From positions 1 to 5,028 of the forward strand of contig DOVL01000297.1 in assembly GCA_003520105.1 (NCBI GenBank): a stretch of 5,028 nt of DNA, in the 5' to 3' direction. The translations under genes were made by a program, and so were the position numbers. Origin of the DNA: Lachnospiraceae bacterium (GTDB lineage Bacteria > Bacillota > Clostridia > Lachnospirales > Lachnospiraceae). Shown here piece by piece: positions 1 through 5,028 of this stretch. The notes under the pieces are model-generated. The model did no database searches and was not told the origin of the DNA. It was given only the letters and a program-made list of their open reading frames with translations. How positions within the stretch are numbered: the first letter of the stretch is position 1; the number at the start of each line of letters is the position of its first letter.

Positions 1-564
<564 letters not shown>

Positions 565-680
565 GAATACGATTACGATCAATCTGCTGATAGATAATGA
601 GTTATCGGAAAGGCGATACCCGTTGTCGGCTCGATAGTATGCGAGATTGTGTAATGATAGATTGATGAGGAAATATAGAC
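565..680 (+). other. atpD-atpC intergenic spacer
   Basis: This is a 116-nt spacer between two genes that usually lie close together. I see no plausible gene, terminator T-tract or clear promoter in it. It holds a small hairpin, GATAA (593-597) with TTATC (602-606), and a weak CTCG/CGAG pair (630-633 and 642-645). The atpC ribosome binding site lies at its 3' end. It could be transcribed as an mRNA spacer that affects stability or epsilon translation, but nothing here proves that. Confidence 0.5.
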
Positions 681-1091
681 ATGGCAGACAACGCAGCTAG
701 AATGCAATTGAAGATAATCACTCCCGAGAAGGAGTTCTATAACGGTGAGGCGGAATTTGTTGAATTTACGACGGTTGAAGGTGATATCGGCGTATATCCG
801 AGACACGTTCCGACTACGGTTGTTATTGCTCCGGGAGTGCTGAAGATTCATAACAAGAAGCAGGTTCGTGAGGCTGCCCTTCATTCAGGCTTCGCTGAAA
901 TACTCGGCGACAGGATCACCATCCTTGCTGAGGCAGTTGAGTGGCCTGAGGATATCGATAAGAATCGTGCCGAGGCTGCCAAGATAAGAGCCGAGCGTAA
1001 GATAGAGGATAACGCCGGTGATATCGGCAAGGCTGAGCTCGCCCTCAAGAGATCTGTACTTCGTATCAGAATGGCTGACAAAAATAAGTAA
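681..1091 (+). CDS. atpC: F1 ATP synthase epsilon subunit
   Basis: This is the epsilon subunit of the F1 central stalk. It helps couple rotation to catalysis and can inhibit ATP hydrolysis through its C-terminal helices. The 136-residue length is normal for the family. The N-terminal beta-sandwich spans roughly residues 8-88 and includes LKIITPEKEFYNGEAEFVEF (10-29), the EGDIGVYPRHVPTTVVIAPG turn region (33-52) and the ALHSGFAEILGDRITILAEAVEW strands (66-88). The helical hairpin is roughly 91-133, with an Ala/Arg/Lys/Glu-rich helix and a final ALKRSVLRIRMA helix. The ATG at 681 is preceded by GAGG at 667-670, about 10 nt upstream, a rather long spacing but the only good candidate. It follows atpD and is the last gene of the operon, because a strong terminator starts 37 bases after its stop codon. 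Confidence 0.98.
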   Translation: MADNAARMQLKIITPEKEFYNGEAEFVEFTTVEGDIGVYPRHVPTTVVIAPGVLKIHNKKQVREAALHSGFAEILGDRITILAEAVEWPEDIDKNRAEAAKIRAERKIEDNAGDIGKAELALKRSVLRIRMADKNK

Positions 1092-1128
1092 TACGTAAAA
1101 TTACCGATTCGGAAATTAATTAACATCA

Positions 1129-1165
1129 CGAGGAGTGTGGGTTATGGTTCACACTCCTCGTTTTT
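1129..1165 (+). terminator. Intrinsic terminator of the atp operon
   Basis: A perfect 11-bp stem, CGAGGAGTGTG (1129-1139) with CACACTCCTCG (1150-1160), encloses a 10-nt loop and is followed at once by TTTTT (1161-1165). An extra A-T pair (1128/1161) can extend the stem into the T-tract. It lies just after atpC and marks the end of the ATP synthase transcription unit. Confidence 0.95.
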
Positions 1166-1241
1166 GTATATTGTGAAACTTCTTCAATTCAAACGTCATC
1201 TCGGTGGATTTTATGATTGAATTTGTATTTTTTAATAATCG

Positions 1242-1269
1242 TTTAAAGATTTATGGAAAAAGGTATGAT
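1242..1269 (+). promoter_or_regulatory. Possible sigma-A promoter for the FHA protein gene
   Basis: TTTAAA (1242-1247, 4 of 6 matches to TTGACA) and TATGAT (1264-1269, 5 of 6 matches to TATAAT) are separated by 16 bp. A second TATGAT lies at 1274-1279 without a good -35. The region downstream of the atp terminator must contain a start for the next gene, and this is the best pair I can see, though it is not strong. Initiation here would give a leader of about 100 nt before the ATG at 1376. Confidence 0.4.
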
Positions 1270-1291
1270 ATTATATGATTGCGAGTGATGT

Positions 1292-1301
1292 GTACCGGTA
1301 C
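1292..1301. repeat. 10-bp perfect palindrome in the FHA gene leader
   Basis: GTACCGGTAC reads the same on both strands. It lies about 22 bp downstream of the candidate -10 at 1264-1269, so it would be in the early transcribed leader or just downstream of a promoter. That position would suit an operator, but a 10-bp palindrome can occur by chance and no second copy is present in the window. Confidence 0.35.
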
Positions 1302-1349
1302 GTCGAATGATGTATGAACACGCTTACATGGTGAAAATGTATTTATAAG

Positions 1350-1373
1350 GCAGATTTATATCTGCGGAGGGAG
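1350..1373 (+). promoter_or_regulatory. Hairpin abutting the ribosome binding site of the FHA gene
   Basis: GCAGAT (1350-1355) and ATCTGC (1360-1365) form a perfect 6-bp stem with a TTAT loop. The next base begins the Shine-Dalgarno run GGAGGGAG (1366-1373), which sits 2 nt before the ATG at 1376, with the GGAGG core ending 5 nt before it. The ribosome binding site is strong and fixes the start codon. A hairpin stacked directly on its 5' side could influence ribosome access or protect the mRNA 5' region. Confidence 0.6.
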
Positions 1374-1375
1374 TT

Positions 1376-2662
1376 ATGAAGCGCGAAACTATTTTAAATA
1401 TCAGATATGGTATGCAGACCTATTCCTACACTCTTGAGGAATATCTGGAGGAAGGGAAGAGCGAGGTCACGATCGGGCGCGGGATGGACTGCGACATCGT
1501 GATCAGAAATATGAGAGTTGCCGAGAAACACGGTGTATTTTTCCTGGGTCAGGACGGATGGGTTTACAGGGATCTCGGCAGTGATGTCGGGAGCTCGATG
1601 AATGGCCAAAGAATCAAGTATGTTAAGATTTTTAATGGCTCGACGATCGCCCTTGAGGGAATGCCTACACCGGACACTCTCTATATAGATATAACGATCA
1701 AGAATGACGGACTTCCAACGGTTCCGGGCATGCGTTCAGTGAATGATCTGAACAATAGTCCGACTCCGATGGGTTACTTTGGCGGTGCATCAAGCGGTTA
1801 TGCTGCTACACCGGCAGGGCGTTACGGCGGTGCTTCTGCAAATCAGCATGGCAGCGGACCGGCTATGAATTATGGAAATGATCCGGGAGCCGGAAATTTA
1901 AGAGCAGGAGCTGCGGGCGGTACAGGCTGGAATTCTGACGAACGAAGCAGTACCGGACGTATGGAAAGCAGTCTCAAGGGACTGAATGCCTTCGGGCTGG
2001 GCGCGGCGATGGCGTGGTCGATCATAGGCGTTGTATATCTGATCAATTTCTTCAGAACGATATCAGTACTTGACAGCGTAAACATCTTCTGTAATTTCAG
2101 TAACGGAATCATGATCGTTGCGATGTTTGTAATGTACTTGATAACGGTTGCCGGAACGGTTCTGCTTCCGATAGCACTCTTTACGTATAGAAAGAAGAGT
2201 ATGTTCCTTGGTTCAGAGATGGTTGCTGCGGGATTTACAGGAATGATCGTAGCGGATTTCCTTCTTCTGATGATCACCCTCGGAAGCCTGTTCTGGTATC
2301 TCTTCGATAATTTATATTCGATACTGATGCTTGTTGTAATCGCATTTAACCTTGCGTCACTGATCAGCCTGGCTATGCTCTTCAAGAAAAATGCAAATAT
2401 GGAGAAGGTCGGTACGAAATGGTACAGACCGATCATATATTTCGCATTGTCGTGGGTTATGGTATTTGTAGCGATCGGCGCTGCATCGAGTGAGGCGGGC
2501 AGCCTCTACGGAGCATCGCTCAACCTGACAGATTCGCTTCCGATGGACAATATCTGGATGAATATTGCATGGTTTGCGGCAGTAATTCTGTCATGTGTTT
2601 ATATTCATGTTGACGAAGACCCGCGACTCGCACAGAAATTTGAGGTTAAGGCGAGATATTAG
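1376..2662 (+). CDS. FHA-domain polytopic membrane protein
   Basis: This is a 428-residue protein with a cytoplasmic-type FHA domain at about residues 8-108. FHA modules normally bind phosphothreonine peptides. Visible FHA landmarks are IGRG (33-36), the DCDIVI strand (38-43), VAEKHG (48-53), the DLGSDVGSSMNG stretch (66-77) and the following I-K-Y-V strand. The usual Ser of the S-x-x-H motif is Ala49, while His52 and Asn76-Gly77 are kept. Residues about 112-195 form a low-complexity Gly/Ala/Pro/Asn/Ser linker. The C-terminal half has about six hydrophobic helices, near 206-226, 243-269, 281-308, 314-336, 352-370 and 391-410, and a short charged tail. No signal peptide or enzymatic domain is seen. 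The ATG is fixed by GGAGGGAG just upstream. The gene appears monocistronic, lying between two terminators. It is probably a phosphorylation-responsive membrane scaffold or sensor, but its ligand and partners are unknown. Confidence 0.9.
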   Translation: MKRETILNIRYGMQTYSYTLEEYLEEGKSEVTIGRGMDCDIVIRNMRVAEKHGVFFLGQDGWVYRDLGSDVGSSMNGQRIKYVKIFNGSTIALEGMPTPDTLYIDITIKNDGLPTVPGMRSVNDLNNSPTPMGYFGGASSGYAATPAGRYGGASANQHGSGPAMNYGNDPGAGNLRAGAAGGTGWNSDERSSTGRMESSLKGLNAFGLGAAMAWSIIGVVYLINFFRTISVLDSVNIFCNFSNGIMIVAMFVMYLITVAGTVLLPIALFTYRKKSMFLGSEMVAAGFTGMIVADFLLLMITLGSLFWYLFDNLYSILMLVVIAFNLASLISLAMLFKKNANMEKVGTKWYRPIIYFALSWVMVFVAIGAASSEAGSLYGASLNLTDSLPMDNIWMNIAWFAAVILSCVYIHVDEDPRLAQKFEVKARY

Positions 2663-2691
2663 ATAAAAGCTAAACATCATATGTGAACAAG

Positions 2692-2719
2692 AAAAGACGG
2701 ATGTTCTCCGTCTTTTTTT
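2692..2719 (+). terminator. Intrinsic terminator after the FHA protein gene
   Basis: AAAAGACGGA (2692-2701) pairs perfectly with TCCGTCTTTT (2707-2716) around a 5-nt loop and runs into a seven-T tract (2713-2719). It lies 30 nt after the stop codon. The A-rich left arm gives a short T-tract on the other strand too, but no converging gene is present. Confidence 0.93.
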
Positions 2720-2725
2720 GTGTAG

Positions 2726-2747
2726 ATGATGAGCCAAGTGTCATCAT
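2726..2747. repeat. 7-bp inverted repeat downstream of the terminator
   Basis: ATGATGA (2726-2732) and TCATCAT (2741-2747) are perfect inverted copies around 8 nt. GATGATG recurs at 2763-2769, so the right arm could pair with either. No T-tract follows. This could be a minor RNA structure or a chance repeat of a simple trinucleotide. Confidence 0.35.
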
Positions 2748-2848
2748 GCATGGTAACACGCAGATGATGGACTCAAAACTCAGAATTAAACAAAAAAGGA
2801 TATAATTATCAGCAAATATGAATAAAATATGAACACAAATTCGAGGGA

Positions 2849-2878
2849 TGTACAAAATGCACAATAAAGATTGTACAA
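2849..2878. repeat. TGyACAA repeat cluster upstream of the pilin promoter
   Basis: TGTACAA occurs at 2849-2855 and 2872-2878, start to start 23 bp apart, with TGCACAA between them at 2858-2864. The last copy lies inside the 10-bp palindrome ATTGTACAAT (2870-2879). The cluster sits about 30-60 bp upstream of the -35 at 2908, a place suited to an activator or repressor. No known regulator is assigned. Confidence 0.45.
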
Positions 2879-2907
2879 TTTTTTGCGCATATTTCCTATA
2901 TTTTTCC

Positions 2908-2936
2908 TTGAAATACAGAAAAATAGCATATATAAT
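2908..2936 (+). promoter_or_regulatory. Near-consensus sigma-A promoter of the pilin gene
   Basis: TTGAAA (2908-2913, 5 of 6) and TATAAT (2931-2936, 6 of 6) are separated by an ideal 17 bp in an AT-rich setting with T-tracts upstream. The expected start is near 2943, giving a leader of about 90 nt before the pilin ATG at 3033. This is the clearest promoter in the window and predicts high or tightly regulated expression. Confidence 0.85.
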
Positions 2937-2948
2937 GTGAACGAAATG

Positions 2949-2986
2949 TTAACAAACTATAAATAAAAACAAGACATATTTGTTAA
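2949..2986. repeat. 8-bp inverted repeat in the pilin leader
   Basis: TTAACAAA (2949-2956) and TTTGTTAA (2979-2986) are perfect inverted copies separated by 22 nt. The left arm would begin about 6 nt after the predicted transcription start. A further partial copy, ATTTGTTC, lies at 2989-2996 and repeats the right-arm pattern ATTTGTTA (2978-2985). It could be an operator or a weak AU-rich mRNA hairpin. Confidence 0.45.
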
Positions 2987-3020
2987 TTATTTGTTCATAG
3001 AGGCCATTCATCTACACTTC

Positions 3021-3027
3021 GAGGAGG
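3021..3027 (+). promoter_or_regulatory. Ribosome binding site deciding the pilin start
   Basis: GAGGAGG ends 5 nt before the ATG at 3033. This strong match decides the start in favour of 3033 over the in-frame TTG at 2991, which has only AT-rich sequence upstream of it. Confidence 0.92.
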
Positions 3028-3032
3028 TATAT

Positions 3033-3719
3033 ATGGAAAAGGGAGAACAAAAACGGAAGAATAAAGGTTTTACCTTGGTTGAACTTATAATCGTAATGGC
3101 AATAATGACCATTATTGCAACTGCTATAGCATTGGCCGTTATCAGATACATCGAAAAAGGCCGTATAGCAATGGATGTTTATAATGCGGGCCTGATCAAG
3201 GATGCCCTTAATGTTTATCCTTTCCCAAGTGATTTCCAGGGCAGAGTTGTTAATTATACAGACCCTGAAACAGGCGAAACCGAAAGCTATAAAAGAGGCT
3301 GGGTTTATGTTGATAAAGACGAGATCAGATGTTCAGATCAAAGCTGTGCTATTGCTATGATCCAGGCAGGTCTCGTTCATGTGAGTCCGGAAATGGAGCA
3401 GGCTCTTATCGATAACGAGGAGAGTAAAGTCAGATGGTTCCCGAGCGGTCCTGACGGAGATTATGTACGTAGAAGCGGCATAGATGAATATGTATTTAAG
3501 AATTCACTGACTGTTAAGGCCAAGACCACCTGGAATACATATCAGCTGGATGTTTATGTTGATGGTGACGGAGAAATTCATCTCGGCGGAAGTGCTTCAA
3601 ATGCCATAAGAGTTGGCGGACATGCCAAGGATAGCAAAACAGCAAGACTTTTCTCATCAAAGGTTGGACTTGAAGGCGCCTGGGATACACCGATCGGCGA
3701 GCAGTACAACGGAAACTAA
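3033..3719 (+). CDS. Type IV pilin-like protein (prepilin N-terminal methylation motif)
   Basis: This is a 228-residue prepilin-like protein. A short basic leader (MEKGEQKRKNKG, residues 1-12) ends in Gly12, followed by FTLVELIIVMAIM. This is the class III prepilin peptidase site, with the conserved Glu at mature position 5 (Glu17). A single hydrophobic helix (about 13-37) continues into the amphipathic YIEKGRIAMDVYNAGLIKDAL segment (39-59) typical of the pilin stalk helix. The globular domain has Cys100 and Cys105, which could pair, a DGDGE turn (177-181) and a Gly-rich end. The family role is assembly into pili or pseudopili after processing at the membrane. No peptidase, assembly ATPase or platform protein is nearby, so those would have to be encoded elsewhere. 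The protein is longer than a typical major pilin (about 150 residues). It could be a major pilin, a minor pilin or a pseudopilin. Confidence 0.9.
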   Translation: MEKGEQKRKNKGFTLVELIIVMAIMTIIATAIALAVIRYIEKGRIAMDVYNAGLIKDALNVYPFPSDFQGRVVNYTDPETGETESYKRGWVYVDKDEIRCSDQSCAIAMIQAGLVHVSPEMEQALIDNEESKVRWFPSGPDGDYVRRSGIDEYVFKNSLTVKAKTTWNTYQLDVYVDGDGEIHLGGSASNAIRVGGHAKDSKTARLFSSKVGLEGAWDTPIGEQYNGN

Positions 3720-3734
3720 ATCATGAAACGTTAT

Positions 3735-3779
3735 ATCAGAGCGATGTATGTATAATATGCGTATGTTGCTCTGATTTTT
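3735..3779 (+). terminator. Probable intrinsic terminator after the pilin gene
   Basis: ATCAGAGC (3735-3742) pairs perfectly with GCTCTGAT (3768-3775), and TTTTT (3775-3779) follows. The 25-nt loop is long, so it is weaker than the other two terminators in the window. It lies 15 nt after the pilin stop codon and before a separate promoter, which supports the call. Confidence 0.75.
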
Positions 3780-3857
3780 ATTTGGTACATTGTTTTGTAC
3801 AGTAAGCTTGTGCGCATAAATATGGGGGAATACGATCTTTTATGTGATTGAACGATG

Positions 3858-3866
3858 TGGTATACT
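3858..3866 (+). promoter_or_regulatory. Possible extended -10 promoter of the PLD-helicase gene
   Basis: TGGTATACT combines the extended -10 TG (3858-3859) with TATACT (3861-3866, 5 of 6). No good -35 hexamer lies 16-18 bp upstream, which is tolerated by extended -10 promoters. Transcription would start near 3873, leaving a leader of under 30 nt that still includes the ribosome binding site at 3887-3895. Confidence 0.5.
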
Positions 3867-3899
3867 GGATTCATATTTGAACTGATGAGGAAGGGTCTC

Positions 3900-5028
3900 A
3901 TGAATAAAATAATTGATGAAATCTTGTCCGGTTCGAGAACGGCCTTTATCGATGCTGCCAACAAATCCAGCGCAGCGTACAAACCGGAATTCATATCAAA
4001 TGATCATAAGAATGGTGTAAAGGTGTTGACATCTATCGAGGATGAACTTCGAAAATGTGACTCCTTTACTTTTAGCGTTGCCTTTATCACGCTTGGCGGC
4101 ATCACGCCTCTGCTTCAGACCTTGCAGGAGCTGGAGAATAAAGGTATTCCGGGGCGTATTCTGACGACGGATTATAATATGTTCACCGACCCTAAGGCGC
4201 TCGATAAGCTTGCCGGTTTTAGTAATATCGAGCTTCGCATGTACCATGTGCAGTCGTCTGAAAATATAGGTTTTCACACAAAAGGCTACATTTTTAGAAA
4301 AGATGAAACATATACCTTCATCATAGGCAGTGCGAATATGACCGAAAGGGCTCTCGCTGTAAACAAAGAATGGAATACGAAGCTTATTTCCACCGAAGAT
4401 GGCGAGATGTATAAGAATATCACATCTGAGTTTGAAAAGCTTTGGAATGACAGTGAGCATACAAGCGCCTACGATGATTGTATAGAGAATTATCGGACGA
4501 GTTTTGAGGTTATCAATAAGCAGAAGAAGATTGCTCTTGAATATGCAAAATCCATGGCAGAGAAGGAGATGGAAGAAGCAGGAAACAGCCCGATTTCTCT
4601 CGAACAATATCGCCTTCGTCCGAATTCGATGCAAATTGATTTTATAAATAATCTCAGAAATTTAGTTGAAACAGGTGAAAATAAAGCGCTTCTTGTAAGC
4701 GCTACAGCAACCGGAAAAACCTACGCTTCTGCATTTGGAGTCCGTGATGCAATGGCCGGGAATAAGAGAGTTTTATTCCTGGTGCACAGGGAACAGATAG
4801 CCAAGCAGGCTATGAAATCGTATAAAAATGTATTTGGCAGAACAAGAAGATTTGGACTGCTTTCCGGTAATAGTAAGAATACGGATGCGGACTTCCTTTT
4901 TGCAACTATGCAGATGATGTCGAAGGAAGAGGTCATGAACAGTTTCGCAAAGGACAGTTTCCAGACCATAATCGTTGATGAGGCGCATAGAGTAGGTGCT
5001 ATGAGTTATCAGAAGATTATGGATTATT
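3900..5028 (+). CDS. PLD-nuclease/SF2 helicase fusion, N-terminal part (3' end outside window)
   Basis: The frame opens at ATG 3900, preceded by GAGGAAGGG (3887-3895), and is still open at the window end after 376 codons. Residues about 35-185 form a phospholipase-D-like nuclease domain with the SVAFITLGGI strand (59-68), ILTTDYNMFTDPKAL (87-101), the H-x-K pair His126/Lys128, GSANMT (143-148) and NKEWN (155-159). An SF2 helicase core follows: RPNSMQ (240-245, Q-like), motif I SATATGKT (267-274), motif Ia VLFLVHREQ (291-299), FATMQMM (334-340), and motif II DEAH (360-363) followed by RVGAMSY. This order matches the family of PLD-domain DEAD/DEAH helicases that usually continue into a helicase C-lobe and a DUF3427 tail, expected downstream. 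Such proteins are ATP-driven nucleic acid enzymes thought to act in DNA repair or defence. The glycine before TGKT is Ala270. No membrane segments are seen. Confidence 0.92.
   Translation, partial: MNKIIDEILSGSRTAFIDAANKSSAAYKPEFISNDHKNGVKVLTSIEDELRKCDSFTFSVAFITLGGITPLLQTLQELENKGIPGRILTTDYNMFTDPKALDKLAGFSNIELRMYHVQSSENIGFHTKGYIFRKDETYTFIIGSANMTERALAVNKEWNTKLISTEDGEMYKNITSEFEKLWNDSEHTSAYDDCIENYRTSFEVINKQKKIALEYAKSMAEKEMEEAGNSPISLEQYRLRPNSMQIDFINNLRNLVETGENKALLVSATATGKTYASAFGVRDAMAGNKRVLFLVHREQIAKQAMKSYKNVFGRTRRFGLLSGNSKNTDADFLFATMQMMSKEEVMNSFAKDSFQTIIVDEAHRVGAMSYQKIMDY

Larger units (their letters stand above)
2663..3032 (+). other. Long intergenic region between the FHA gene and the pilin gene
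   Basis: About 370 nt hold no credible gene. In order, the region contains the FHA-gene terminator (2692-2719), a 7-bp inverted repeat (2726-2732 with 2741-2747), an AT-rich stretch with three TGyACAA motifs (2849-2878), a near-consensus promoter (2908-2936), an 8-bp inverted repeat in the leader (2949-2986) and the pilin ribosome binding site (3021-3027). A TATAAT at 2801-2806 lacks a matching -35. The density of elements suggests a regulated promoter region. Confidence 0.7.

Noticed and set aside
1186..1223. AATTCAA/TTGAATT inverted repeat after the atp terminator
   Set aside because: Only 7 AT-rich base pairs with a loop of about 24 nt, which is easily produced by chance in such sequence.
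1870..2436. 188-codon open frame on the minus strand
   Set aside because: It is antisense to the FHA protein's linker and membrane helices, and has no recognisable domain of its own.
2801..2806. TATAAT as a second pilin promoter
   Set aside because: No acceptable -35 hexamer lies 16-18 bp upstream and there is no extended -10 TG, while a far better promoter is present at 2908-2936.
2670..2864. 64-codon open frame on the minus strand in the intergenic region
   Set aside because: It would start with TTG without a ribosome binding site, reads through the terminator hairpin, and has a composition expected of AT-rich noncoding DNA.
2991..3032. Upstream TTG start extending the pilin by 14 residues
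   Set aside because: The extension contains the strong GAGGAGG ribosome binding site, has none of its own, and would place an unlikely acidic, His-rich stretch before the short basic prepilin leader.
3731..3994. 87-codon open frame on the minus strand between the pilin and helicase genes
   Set aside because: It overlaps the pilin terminator, the helicase promoter and the helicase 5' end, and has no recognisable domain.
3996..4634. 212-codon open frame on the minus strand
   Set aside because: It lies wholly inside the PLD-helicase reading frame, whose motifs are clear, and its translation shows no recognisable domain.

Overview
The window looks like a stretch of a Clostridia-type (Firmicutes/Bacillota) chromosome. 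Supporting signs are AGGAGG-type ribosome binding sites, compact intrinsic terminators with T-tracts, an AT-rich sigma-A promoter (TTGAAA, 17 bp, TATAAT), F-type ATP synthase subunits of ordinary bacterial type, and a Gram-positive style type IV pilin-like protein. A Lachnospiraceae-like host is plausible, but this is inference only. All five protein genes lie on the + strand.

Layout. (1) 1-564: the C-terminal part of the F1 ATP synthase beta subunit (atpD), cut by the window start. (2) 681-1091: the complete epsilon subunit (atpC), separated from atpD by an unusually long 116-nt gap. A strong terminator (1129-1165) closes the atp operon. (3) 1376-2662: a membrane protein with an N-terminal FHA domain, a Gly/Ala/Pro/Asn-rich linker and about six transmembrane helices, followed by its own terminator (2692-2719). 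(4) 3033-3719: a type IV pilin-like protein with a textbook prepilin cleavage site. It has a near-consensus promoter at 2908-2936, a repeat-rich upstream region, an inverted repeat in its leader and its own terminator (3735-3779). (5) 3900-5028: the start of a large superfamily 2 helicase with an N-terminal phospholipase-D-like nuclease domain, cut by the window end after 376 codons.

After the conserved end of the atp operon, each of the next genes appears to be its own transcription unit with its own promoter and terminator signals. They are not an obvious operon, so adjacency alone is weak evidence for a shared function. The FHA protein and the pilin are both envelope-associated. The PLD-helicase acts on nucleic acid and belongs to an architecture thought to work in DNA repair or defence. 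I see no tRNA, rRNA, CRISPR array, insertion sequence or attachment site. The most interesting points are the degenerate residues in the FHA and helicase motifs, the hairpin abutting the FHA gene's ribosome binding site, the orphan pilin with a strong promoter and repeat-rich control region, and the PLD-helicase itself.
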